Below the pieces are notes generated by a model that had not been told where the DNA came from, did no database searches, and saw only the letters and a program-made list of their open reading frames with translations. This document shows, in pieces, positions 19,670-32,500 of a DNA stretch of 64,000 nt; position 1 is the first letter of the stretch, and the number at the start of each line of letters is the position of its first letter. Source of the stretch: Agapanthus africanus (lineage: Eukaryota > Streptophyta > Magnoliopsida > Asparagales > Amaryllidaceae); contig JASDDO010000026.1 of NCBI GenBank assembly GCA_030015575.1, positions 194,333,739-194,397,738 on the forward strand, read 5' to 3'. The translations under genes and the position numbers were made by a program.

Positions 19670-20676
19670 GATGATGGTGTTTGCCCACTTGTTCTCGTGA
19701 TGGCTCATGCTCACTTGGTGATGGTTCATCCCCTTGGTGCATATGATCCAAAACATGGTCTCACTTGTTAACACATGATCATGTTTGACCAAAACCAAAT
19801 ATTATTTGTACACAACTCTTATTTGTTGCAAATTCATTCGATCCGATTTGTATTCCGTCCCATTTGCTGTTCCGGCTAAAAACCGTCGTTTCTGTGCATG
19901 CTGTGTACCGTCTCCAGTGTTTTTGCCTGTGTACCTGTAATATGTACTAACGAGCAGACACGGATTAAATAGCACTGTTTATTGATAAAATGATAGGATA
20001 TGAGCGGTATTAAAATGTAATAAATTGTGCCGAACACGTACCCACTATCGGCTAGCTATTGCGACACCGTTATTGATTGCTGTATTTAGAAAACACAAAG
20101 ACTTAAGTTTTCACATCAATTAGGCAATCATGACATTCTAAAGCCGTTGATTGTAAAAAGGTTTGGTTAACTAGATTTATGAGTTTTTAGTTTAAGCTCA
20201 GTCTTAGGTCGCCGCTAGAGAGAGAAAAGAAACACTCGTCGTGCACTCTATCAAAATTAGATTGGTATATTTATCTAACCAGGATGGCTCCCACTGTACC
20301 GTCGAATCCTCTTTCAAACCCTAAAAGGAGAATTAGTCGGGATCATATCCCGAGAGTAACTATTACTCACAGTGGAAATCGGGATCCAACCTATCATGGC
20401 GTGGTAACCTTGATGAATGCCAACAAGTCACCCCACTCTATAGAAGATATGCAATCTCATTGCAAGTTTCAACACTTGAAACTCCTGTTATCGGTTTTTA
20501 CCCTTAACGACATATGACCTTGACGAATGCCAACAAACCATAGACTTCTAGTCAAGTTCTACCAGTCATTTCTTGATCAGCTCGAATCCATCCGCACAAG
20601 CCCTTGACGCTTGCCAACAAAACCGTGTGACTGTTCCGGCTAATCTCATCACATGCTTATAGGAAGACATCACTTA
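19670..20676. other. Unassigned remnant left of the solo LTR
   Basis: No gene recognised. Near 20045-20080 the phrase ggctagctattgcgacaccgt is very like the U5 end of the Athila-like LTR at 40000-40020, so an old Athila-type LTR end may lie here. The phrase ccttga(c/t)gaatgccaacaa recurs near 20410 and 20518, with variants near 20605 and, past the solo LTR, near 23532. A 77-codon ORF at 20284-20517 (starting MAPTVPSNPL) overlaps these repeats, has no known domain and is probably not a gene. Confidence 0.4.
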
Positions 20677-23511
20677 TGTCACGCCCCGATTCCCGGTGTG
20701 CGGGTAGAGGGCGCGACGGGCCCGCTACGTATTTACTCAGAAGTAAACTCGCTAAACGTATCTAAGCAATATAAAGTAAAAATACACAAGAGACAAGATG
20801 TAAATGAATGAAACTTTATTTATCAAACATTCTTTTACATGTACAACTAAAAATGTAAATACATGGAATGAAAGAAATACCTAAACAATGGCATAACAGA
20901 AATAAAAATGGAATAAATACAAGTGGCTACAGCTCTGGGTCTTCAGTGTACTGCTCAGGGGCCTGATCCAAATGCTCCTGACTGGTCTCGTACTTCTCAG
21001 CGTCGGGTCCTCCTGACAACTTTCCAAAGAAGAAGAGAAATGGGAATGTCGTTAGCGAACAATCACTCGGTAAGTCCCGAAGATGAGGGAGAAGTAGAAT
21101 AGACATAGAGAGAGTATAGTTGTATTATGTTTTATTATAATGTTAGCGCAGTTATTTGTTGCTTGGTACAGAAAATGCCAGTGTATACGAGAGGAGTCCC
21201 ACTTACACCGGAGACTTTGGTAACCCGTAGTACAAGTCTCCGTCGATAATACCACGGAACAACGGCATGGATGTAATTACGTCTTAAGTGACCACCTCGT
21301 GCCACCTTTAACATGTTCCATACTAGTCTACCTCTTTATAACCCCGCAGTGTTTATGTATTAATTATATGGATTGTATTGTCTTGTCTTGTATTATAAAT
21401 TGTATAGATGGATGACTTGCCGAAACCATGATATCAGAACGGATATAATGGATGAACATGTAGATGGAGTATATCCATGATTCGGTTCGGTCAAGTGGTA
21501 TAGATTGATATAGCTTGAATATATGGATTCATGGATTCATGTTGAATTATAGTTTTATACTTGAATCTCATTCAAGTTAGATTGATTATATTGAGACTCG
21601 GTCTGAGTCAGTCAATTAGAAAAGCAATTGAAGTCCTAAATTAGGTTTTGGTGTTATCGGTACCTGCTGCACATGGACGGCAGGATTTGTGTCTTTTTCT
21701 AAGACAATTACCTTGTTGATAACACCGTTTGTTAGTTTGTCTACCTTAAATAGGCAAGCACCCATATCTCTGGCTTCCTGAGGCTCAAGAGACTGGTCCC
21801 ATTTAAACCTATGTTTACTAGGGTCCTTATTGTAATTTAGTATAACTTGAGGGGGTTTTATGTAAAAACAGTTTTGGTATAATTTCAAAATATATCTCAA
21901 GCATTTAATTATCGTCTTTAGGGTTTTCATAAATGTATATTTCGTAAATGCGAAATTCCTAATGAATAGAACCTAGTTTCATAGTATATGGTATTTTCTT
22001 GAAATAATGTACTTGTGTTGTATTTGGATGATATTTTCATGTAATGGCAATTCCTTTGATTTAGAAAGACTTATAATATTTTTATAATTAAAATAGATAT
22101 TTTGATAATATATATATATATATATATATAATGAAAATAATTTATTTATTTTCTTGTAGAAATCTCATTTTCTAAATAAAAATGCATAAAAATTCCATCG
22201 AGATCGAATGCTCCTTGCGGAGGTTTGTATCTCACTCTACTAAGCCTGAGAATGTGCGATAATCCGCACCATCCCGAACGGGCTCCCCAAAATGGGTTGC
22301 AGAGGCGTAATTGCATGGAAATATTTAATACATCTTTTTATAGAAAACGGATTTGTAATTTAGGGTATTTATTTGTAATGTCGTATTTTTCCGTATTCTA
22401 TTGTCCCAAAATTCATCGTGCTATGATAAAGATGTGTGTTGTGATGAGGTAAGTCATTACCTCGTGAACTATTTAAATGTATAGCAAGGAATAAAGTTAT
22501 AAAGTTGGAATGAATAGTTTATGGTATTTTTATGTAAAATTGCGACAAATGTCACAAAAATGATTATTTTAATGTGAAAGTTGTTTTATTGAGATTGTTA
22601 ATATTTATTAAACAACATATGAGAATAGGGCTTTATCTTATTAAAGAAGATTGTATTTTTTAAAGAAAACTGAATCGGAAGTCGGACCAACTCCGCTTCC
22701 GTCGGGTTTTGGAAATGAAACTTTTTAAGTATGAAGATGAGAGGGGGAAATGGGACTTACTGGTTTGGGGTCAAGAGTAGAGAGAGAGGGTCGTAAAGAA
22801 AGCTTCGGGACATCGTTTCGTCACCGGAATCTCCTCGGAAGTTCGTCGGAGTTTCGCCCTTCGCTAACTCCACTTGTACACTAAAAGACTTGGGAATTTG
22901 GTATAGTTTTTGTAATAGAATTCTGAGCGAGAGGGGTGTAAAATGGAGTGGGTGTTTATAAGATAAATTAAGGTTTAGGGGGTGATGAAAAATGCGTTAA
23001 AATTTGCATTAAAATGGGATTTAAAATGGTTTTATTATTCTCTGTAAATGTGCTGAGTAAATAAACAATACTGGAGTTAAGGGGGTAGTCCAAGGGTCTA
23101 GGGTTTACAAAAAAATTTGGGTTTGGGTCTACAAAAACCGGCGACGCCGGCCTATTGGATAATCTCGCCAGTCCGATCTTTGGTTTGGGGGCTCGGATTC
23201 TCGCCACGTGTCTTGGTCGGTCTGAATACTGATTTGCTCCTGTTTATTTTAAGTGTGACTCTTCATTTTACGTGCAGTGCACATGCAAACTCTTGGGCTT
23301 CTAAAATATTAAAAGAAAATAAAACAAAACGATAATGTGGCTGATGGGATTCGAACTCTGGTGCTTTGTCTCAGCAGTGCAAGGCTTTACCAGTGAATTA
23401 CAAGCTCTTTCTTACTGTTCAAAAGCAAAACAAACTTATAACTCGTGTTCAGGCTTAGGTGTCCCTTTTTGTATTTTGAAAAAATTCGTACAGAAAGTTT
23501 GGGTTGTTACA
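20677..23511 (-). mobile_element. Solo LTR of a TGTAAC..TGACA gypsy-type family
   Basis: The segment begins TGTCACGCCCCG and ends GGGTTGTTACA on the plus strand, so on the minus strand it runs TGTAACAACCC to CGGGGCGTGACA. ACTTA flanks both sides (20672-20676 and 23512-23516), a perfect five-base target duplication. There is no internal region, so it is a solo LTR of 2835 bp. It contains a TA microsatellite near 22108-22131. Small ORFs in it (for example 21616-21930, -) have no family motif. Confidence 0.9.
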
Positions 23512-23516
23512 ACTTA

Positions 23517-24060
23517 GCTACCATACACTACGCCTTGACACTTTCCAACAAACGCAGCACGAATACTAAGTACTTTACTTCCTGAAATGATAGAGGGCTA
23601 CGACTGGTTTTGAAGAAAACCTTTAACATAATGAACTTCAAGTCATCGTAGGAACCGGATGGTTTTGCAAATTTATAGTTACGTAGACTATTGCTTAAGT
23701 GCAGATTCCCCGTAAAGGGATCAGGGCTCTTACCTTATAGAATGAGATGTAGGGTATTCCTAACTGAGTACCTCGATGCAAAGTAAAAGACTATGACTAT
23801 AAAACTTGCAAACTTATAGTAACACATTCTTTTTCCAAAGAGGTCTCTTCCTGTGAAGGGATCTAGGCTCTTTCCTCGTCAAATGAGGTGCAGGAAATTC
23901 CTAACTGAATACCTCTGTACAAAGCAAATGATTCTACTATACCACCATAATATCTGATATTTGATTTCTACAACGTGTTTTAGGTTTATTATCTTTGCAT
24001 TAATCTGAATCAATGCAATCCCATTAAAAGATAATCACATTACCTAGCATCTTCTTATAC
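23517..24060. repeat. Unassigned remnant with a 145-bp tandem duplication
   Basis: The sequence continues the unit interrupted by the solo LTR. Two adjacent copies share gtgaagggatc..ggctctt.cct, atgaggtgcagg.aattcctaactga.tacctc, and tacaaagcaaa (about 23705-23790 and 23850-23935). Each is preceded by cttgcaaacttatag or similar. No coding signal. Confidence 0.45.
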
Positions 24061-25549
24061 AATCACAGAAAAGCATGAAAAGAAAATAGAATGCACATAT
24101 ACGCCATCCGCATTTGCCACGGGGCCCCAGGTCTTCACCGTAAGGTTACTTAACTTACGGCAGAGCAGTGGCATGACTAGCGCGGGTGCAAAATGTATAT
24201 AGCATTTATTTATATATCAAATATATCACATATATTAATATATCATCATATAAAAGATCGCAGGCAGATAATCATCATTACAGCTAAGCGATAAATATCA
24301 TCACAGGAACGTAATCATATCACAAGCAAGTAATGAATATCACATTATAGGAATGGTGGATCACCTAGGAATCCCGCATTTCGTTCGAGCCACAAACAAA
24401 ATGCGAGATCCTCTGGTCGCGTGAACAGCTTGTGCGCAGCCAAAAGCATACCCCTACGAGTGCGACAAGCTATCAGGCAACCCAATATCATCATCATGAG
24501 GGGGCCACCCTACACTTTCTCGAATCCGGTGACTTGAGTACTCCTCCATGGGTTTATCCTATATCCCCTACAAGCGCGGCAAGCAACCCGCCAATCTTAG
24601 ACTCAAGTGACCCGATCTTAACTCCTTGAGATGGCCACCCGCTGCAATATAGAATTCGGTTGCTTGTGCTTTTCTCCGTGGGGTAATCCTCAACCTATAT
24701 TATACAGCGGCAACAACGATCGCAACCTGATCGTGTCCCGATAAATAATAATATATCAATCGGTGACTACGGCCACATGTAAACCGCTACATCCCGAAAT
24801 AAAGAATATACATTAAGCGGAAACGGCGGCCACAAGTTGAAGCTAGTCCTGAACAAATGAATATACAAGATAGCTACAAGTATGAATGGAAATTACACTT
24901 ATCGCAACATCACACTTCCGCACGGGGCTATTCATTTCGCGACAATCTAATACTTTCCAACACACCAACATCTCAAACTCACTTGTACAACCCCGTCGAA
25001 TTGAACACTTCAATTCATCGGCGTTAAACACCACGTATCACATACGCCGACGAGTTAAACCAATAAAACACTTTAATTCCCTTAACTCATCACCCATGTC
25101 CAACAAATCACAAAATCAAAGGCAAAATCGTTAATTCAACACTTGAAAAAACACAACTCACTCCGACATAGAAAACCGTTAATTCGCGCGTATTGTATAT
25201 GCCGACGATACAACTAAATTAAACACCATAATCTAGTTCATACCATCGCAAATGACTAACGAATCCAACAAATTTCTTAAGTCGAAGTGAAGAATTCAAA
25301 AATTGAAAACACTATTCACCTCGACACTAAATCGGCACTTTTTGGCTCGGAAACGCGTCGAAACGAACTCGAAACGCGCCCAAACTTCGCCTAGACCTCA
25401 GGGAAAAATTTAAATATCATTTTGAAATGTTCCCGGGGGGTGGCATGACCTTTGTATATGTTAATTTAGATCAAATCTATAATGCTCGAGTGCGTCAAAT
25501 AGAGCCGAAAAAATCGATTTAAGTCTATGTTTCAAAACAAGTGAACACT
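24060..25549. other. Unassigned LTR-like remnant
   Basis: Non-coding. The block gaatccggtgacttgagtactcctccatgggtttatcct (near 24523) has a diverged second copy near 24650, with ggccaccc before it in both. Repeats of gaattgaacacttcaattc type occur near 25000-25130. The composition resembles a reverse-strand gypsy LTR, but I see no clear ends. Confidence 0.3.
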
Positions 25550-28500
25550 TATAACAGTTTAGAAATATAAAATATTATTTTTGTAATTTAAATAATAAAA
25601 TAATAAATTTCAAGAAAACTATATGAGTGTGAATTTGGGCTTTCATAAAATGGTATAATTATATACCAATATTTTGGAAAATATTTGGGAATTAATATGA
25701 TTTATATATTATGAAGGCATTTATTGGATTTGGACATTTTATAAATAATTATGCAATTATTTATATACAAGTTTGTGTTAAACTTGATTAGTGCACTACT
25801 AATCATGCATTAGGCCAAATCCACTTTTGTATTAACCTTGACAAGTGTGCTATGACACATTTCATTGTTGCATGCATAGTTCTATTTTGTTTGTTGTATT
25901 TGATTTTTAAAAAAAAGAAAAAAGAGAAAAAGGGCAAAAGAAAATGGAAAGATAAATGAGATGGGAGACAAGATGTGATATAAATTTATGGAGAGAGGGG
26001 GGCATCGCACCCTTCATTCTTTCTTCACTTCATTTCTTATCTTCATCTGTTCCTTCTTCATCCTCTTCTCATCTTCCTCCACCACACTTCCACCCCCACA
26101 AACACCACTCAAAACACCTTAAATCATCATCCCACCTTCACAAAAAATGTGCACAATCTCATCCTACACCCCATAGTGAGCTCAAGTTTGGATTTTGAGC
26201 AATTTGGACCACCAAGGAACTTTCTTGAGTTGCTTCCAAGAGGTAAAGCATTTACTTTTCTTCATATTATCAAGTTTCTTAATCTCCTATTTGTATTTAG
26301 AGTTTAATTATGGTAAATTAGTGATCTTGGAAAATTCTAGGATGATTTTAGTGGATGTTTTGGAGTTGTAGAGATGCAATTGAGGTTTAGTTAGTGATCA
26401 CAAACCATTAGTGATGATATTCTGGACAAATTTGAGACTAGAAGTCCCAAAACACGAACTTAGATTTTTCTCGACATTGGTTTTTGAAGAATTATGATGA
26501 TTAAATAGAATCTGGTATCACTCAAGAGCTCTGAAAAATAAGTTGCCAACACAGTGAGATGTGCAAACCACCTAGAGACTACCCTAAAAACCCGAGACCC
26601 TAACTCCCAACCATGGCCGCAAAAATAATCATCCTGGTCGCAATGGGGACTTGGGTTGGTTCTTGGTCCATGGCTCTGTCATCTGATATATAGACCTACC
26701 CTATATGCAAAATCTCCTAATTTTACCTGAGCCAAAATCTGGGAGTGTTTTTCTAAGTTGCTGATTTTGGGTTCCGACTTTTTGAAAACTTGGTTTTGGT
26801 ATTGGAGTTTTGACACGGTCGTTGGACATTCGTACATCAACGGTGAGGGTTGTTTGGTTGTTCTTGCATGCGTGGGCCATAGGTTCTAACCTATATGCAC
26901 TTCACGTGCCATATCGGTTTTTGGATTTGGTTTTGATCTCATTATGATATGTGTTGATTTGTAGCTTCCTTTGCATGGACTTTCGAGACAACGAAGGAGC
27001 ATAAGACGTTCATCAACTTCAGCTAGAGGAAGGATAGCAGGTAAGTAGATATATATCTATGGGGGAAGTCAGATGGATAGCGTATAGCACCCCCGTAACC
27101 ATAGTAATGGAAGGACCGGGATGTAGAACATATCTATAGAAACCTAAGCTTATGTACTTACGGACATGATCATAAGGATAAGTATGAGATGACATGATGA
27201 AAAGAGGATATGATGAAACAAGATGACATGAATTGATATGTTTGATATGAGGATGCAAGGCGACATATACACATATATTATGCCAAGATATGATATGAGA
27301 TTTACATACATACACACACACACGAGAATATGAGATAATAAGATATACGATGGATTGTACCGTACGCGATATTATGTCTAGAACGATATATCCTTATTTT
27401 GAATTGATGACACCGTACGATGAATTATACCGTACGCGATATGAGATATCGGATGATTGATCCACACTCTTGACTTGAGGATGATATACGATGATTATAC
27501 CACATCTGATACTATGCGGCTGGATCGCCGACTTATGAATTGTCTTGATTCAGAGAATCATGGCTTCTAAACACCTTGATGGATAATGGATTATATTTGA
27601 ACCATCTATTTCCAAAACTGACGAATCGTATGCACTTTTAAATGGGCACCTCAAGGGACACTACGGATTTTCAAATGGTGTCTTTTCCTCAAAAACACCA
27701 TAGCCCCATTTTCAAAACTACGATTCGTATTATTAAACTATAAACGTATGGTTCAGGTGTAGTTACGTACTTTATACTGTTCATGTTTATGCTGTATTAT
27801 TTCCTCGTGACATACGTACTACATTTCCGGCACTTACCTTTATATGGCATCGTCTGCTAGGACACGTGCACCATTACCGATGATGCGTATGTTACACGTA
27901 CACAGATTTGCTGGTTCACACAGTCATCATCGGTAATTGCCATGCCACTTACATAGTAGAACTGTTATATCGCCGTATTGCTCTTAAACTGTAAAAGTAT
28001 AATCATTGTTCAGTACTTAATACACGATATGCTTACTCGAAAACACTCGAAAAACTTTACAGTACTGTTCTGTGCATTGTATTTACTGGGCCTTTATGGT
28101 TACATGTATATGAGATTCTGTTTTTATGAGATCTCTAGATTTGAGAACCGCTGATATATTTTAAAAGTCTTATAATTTTTTTTAAAACTTCCTAGCTGAT
28201 CGAACAGATCCGCAATGAGAGGGATGGGGTACTTATTATTGATCCTTACCTTGTTGAGGGCTCTATCGTCGATGCAAAGTCGAAGACTCCCATCGTGCTT
28301 CTTCTCATGATATGATTTGTGGCGTCCATCATAAGTTTTCTCGGTTCTGAGCCATGAGTTACCTGATTCGAAGAGTAAGGAGGCACCATCTGTGGGTACA
28401 TGGTGGACCCGGTGCGGTACTCCGGGGTAAGAAGATCGTATAGAAAGGCGTTGAACCCGGCAGGGGAGCACTACCGACTGGTGATAGTTTGGGCTTGGCG

Positions 28501-29516
28501 GATATCTGGAGGATACCGACCGGAGTCGTGAGATCAGATGGATATGAGAGCCGATCCGATGAGACGGCGCCCGAGATATGAGGATTTACGTGTCGATTCT
28601 GGACACGGGTTTTATGATATTTTCAAGTGTCGATGCTGGACACTCAGGTTTCATGATGATTTGATATGTCGTTGATGGACACACGTTGGATACACACATG
28701 CATACATGCATATAACTCAGATAACTTGATACATATACTGATACTGGCACGATATCATTATTGTACACATATGTATACACGATCACCCTGGATACCACAT
28801 AGTATTACCTTTATGTTACAGTTTGACTTAGGGATCGTTGTACATTCGATTTCTACCTGCTGATATTTTCTACTCACGAGTTGGCAACTTACCCCCGTTG
28901 TACCACAGTTTTCTTGCAGGATTGACCACTCGGATCAGTAGCAGCTCGCTGGCAAACGCTTGCTTCAGGGTGTTTTACATTGGTATGTAGGATACACATT
29001 TGGACCGTGACCACTTTTGTACATATTTATTCAGTTGTATCTAGTTAAAAGCTCTATCAACCAGACTATGTAAATTCGGTAGACATAGACACAGACTTGT
29101 ATTTTCTTGAGACTTAGAGTGATATGGGTGTATTGTCTTTTATTTGAGCTGGATGATGTCATGGGTCTTCTTTACTTCTTTCTGTGATTGATCTTCGCCG
29201 AGGGCGTCGTATATATGTATTGTGCGTGGTTATGATTCCTCCGATTGGCGAAGAGCTAGCTCCCACTTGGGGATGCCTATATTATTGCTTGTATATGGTT
29301 TTGGATCAAAATTTACAAAGGAGGTGCTGCCCAAATTTCAAGGACGAAAATGCTTTCAAGAAAGTATACAAACCATTGCATTTTCATATGATTATACGTT
29401 TAAAAGAAGTATTGAATTCATTATGCCGATATTTCAAAGCTGTGCCTCCATTATTTTCCGAAAAAGGTTTAAATTTCTGGACTTTCGGCTTACTTGAATC
29501 ACGGCGGGGGTCCTAT
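25550..29516 (+). mobile_element. Old LTR 'A', truncated by element B
   Basis: The left end TATAACAGTTTAGAAATA.. aligns with the LTR start of B read on the minus strand (TGTAACATTTTAGAAATA..). Shared landmarks in order: the tagcacccccgta segment near 27085, the ATTACCGATGATG inverted repeat at 27873-27937, cggcaggggagcactaccgac near 28458, and cacgagttggcaact near 28875. It stops at ..gtcctat where the minus-strand LTR of B begins; B's own LTR continues this sequence with about 65 more bases to TGACA. No internal region of A is seen in the window, so it may be a 5' LTR or a solo LTR. Confidence 0.75.
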
Positions 29517-32500
29517 TGTCACGATCTGGAAAAGGCATGTGATTGGCACTTGAACAATGTGAAGTCTATAGTACCCAATGTAATTCAAGTAAGCCAAAAA
29601 GCCCAGAAATCTATACCTTTTAAGGGAAAATAGTGGAGGTGCAGTTTGAAATAAGATTTTACTGAAATTAAGTTCCTTCTACATAACATAGATAATAGTA
29701 TACGAAAACACATTGTATATATTTTACTTGAAAACATTTTCGTCATTGAAAATTTAGGCAGCATCTCCATTGTAATTTTTAACCAGAAAACGGTACAAGA
29801 AATAATGAATATAGGTATACCCAAGCGGGAGCTAGCTCTTCGCCAATTGGCGGAAACAACCACACAAGATAATATAAATATACAACGCCGAAGGGCGAGG
29901 ATCAAAACTCAGAAAGAAAATAGAAAAAACTAAGCATCATTAAACAAATCCCAACAACAAAAAATACAGGAGCGCGACTCTAAGGTCGAAAGAATATACA
30001 AACCGTGGTTATCTATGTCTACTAAATATACAAGTCTGGTTGATGAAGCTTTAACTAGATATAACTGAAATAAATAACAAATACAACTGAAATATAAAGT
30101 ACAAGTACAACGGTGGTCACGATGCAAGTGAAACCACCTATCAAGCAATCACCCAGAAAAAAGTGGAGTGCCAGTAAGCCGCTACAGAACCTGTACGGCT
30201 AAACCTGCAAGAACCGTGGCACAACAGGGGTGAGTTGCTAACTCGTGAGTAGAAGATATCACCGAGTAGAAACAGAATGTATGACGTGTTGGGTTACTAG
30301 GCACTCTCACAAGGGTCTATAAGGCATCAACCATGCCCGATTTAAAATTTAGACGTGCTGAACAACCCTAACCAAGATCTTAGACTAGAGATTAGGCGAA
30401 ACAAAGCATGTAAACAACTTTACATCTAAGAGTTAGGGATTACAACCTTTGTAGTCCGTTCCTTCACTTCTAAAGCTCCGTGTTGAGGTCCCTTCACTGC
30501 GATCATCGAGTATCCGGACTCTAGAGAAGCTCCACAAAAGAAAGATGCAAGCTTGCTTCCGATCTTCGATAACAAAGATGATCTACCTTGAAGAAACTCA
30601 AACCCAAGCTCTTGCTTTGCTAATCAAGTATTAGCAAAGCAAACACCCTAATCTAAATGGCTAGAATAGATTAGGATGATGAAGTAGGAATTTAGCTCTC
30701 ATTTATTTTCTTAATCTCACTCATTTTCATCACTAAACTCAAAGCTAGAAAGCTTTGTAAGGAGGAAGAAGAAGATGAATTACTTTGTGATGAATAATGA
30801 ATTGTAGTGAGCTTAGAAATGCAACCATGGGTTAAGTATGATAACTTAACCATGGTGAAGGGTTGGGTTGGGTTAACAAATATCAACCAAAATATCTTTA
30901 AAATATATCTTTAGTTAAAAACAAAAGCAAAACTTCTAGAAACTTCTAGAAACTTTTAGAAAAGATTAACCCAAATAAAACCCTAACCATGTTTAATCTC
31001 CACTAATCATGTTGCATTTATAACCATAACATGTTACAATATTATATAGCATATATACAATATTTATTGTAACAAAATAACATAATACAATTAACATATA
31101 TCGCATATATATCAATGTATTACCCGAGTAAGAAAAAGAATCTTTTAGTGAGCTTATATTAGTTAATGTAATTTAATATATCAAATATATAATTATACAT
31201 TAAATTATCGAATCAACACTTGATCCGATAATCCGGCTATTTCACAAATAACCGACTAATATAATCTGTATCAGTTCATCGAATCAACACTTGATCCGAT
31301 GACCCGGCTATATCACATATACTCGGCCGATATCTCATATCGCGAGAATCTAATACGGTATCACATACATGTATTGTTCTCGGTCTCGCACATATCATAT
31401 ATGTGCTCCTACTCCGTTTTGCCTGAGCCAGGAAACCTCTGTATAGGACTCTAAAGAATCATCAATACGCCGGCAGTAGGTGATGATCATATCAAACACC
31501 CACAAGCTGCAAGCGGTCAGCTAAACGTAACAGCCATCCAGGTATTGAGCGATCAGAAGATCAACAAGCAAGCCTGTACTTTCTCCCATGAATCCAATCA
31601 GTAACACTCCCGTACAGTCCGGTCTCTTCGTCTGATATGTCGCATATCTCGCCTAGGGGTGATAAACGTCAGACCCCAGTAGCTTGATAAGTCGTGTCGA
31701 TATGAGGTCTATAACAGTTCGAGAAACTACTGATAACACTTACCAGTAAATCTCAGCAACCCTGGCCAGGGATTTCCAGTTATAACCAATCGAACACAGC
31801 GCAACATCAACTCCCTATACCGGGAGAGACGAAACCCCCTATCGCTCATTGCCTCCATGTGATTCGGGACTGTACCCAAAAGCCACCTTTTTGCACGCCC
31901 TTTTGGACGTGGTATGATGGAAATCAAAGCACAGTGGGAATCACACAAGGCTCTATGACGATCTCAGGTCTACAGACTAACCTGTACCAGTGTCACCAGA
32001 GAACTGCCATCTGACGTGAGGTATAATACCATCTGGGAGTCCTCGGCGAGTCCATCCAGTGTACCCAGTCTCCACTGAGCACCCGTATACCTTCTCTGAT
32101 GTCAAACACCAATGGATATGAGATCATCCATCGCCCATCATATGGGTCAAGAAACGCATACGCTAGTCTATTCGGGAGTATCAATGCCCTATCTCGGTAC
32201 TCCTACGACTAGGAACATTTGAAGGATATACTTGGCGACTACTCTGTCCCCACTAGTATGATTTACATTATAGTCCTGGTAGTCAAGTACTCATCCTAAG
32301 GGCTTTATCAACATGTGACATAGAGACAATCAGAGCACATGTTAAGATAAAGAGTAACCAGATAGCATACTATCATGTCGAGCAAGAAAGTCCTCCTTAT
32401 ATATGTCCAAGCATCCACTACAATATACAACGTATGTACAGTAATGGCCTTTAGGGCATACATATAACTAACATGACGATCTCCTAGGTCATACAATACA

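Noticed and set aside
20284..20517. 77-codon ORF beginning MAPTVPSNPL as a host gene
   Set aside because: Overlaps degenerate repeats, has no domain, and no promoter or splice context is convincing.
28124..28471. Reverse frame with [16 protein letters not shown], resembling an RT motif
   Set aside because: It does resemble the RT block (LRLCIDYRALNK) and may be a tiny captured or decayed RT scrap, but it is short, lies inside LTR A, and no other RT motif flanks it; noted but not called as a gene.
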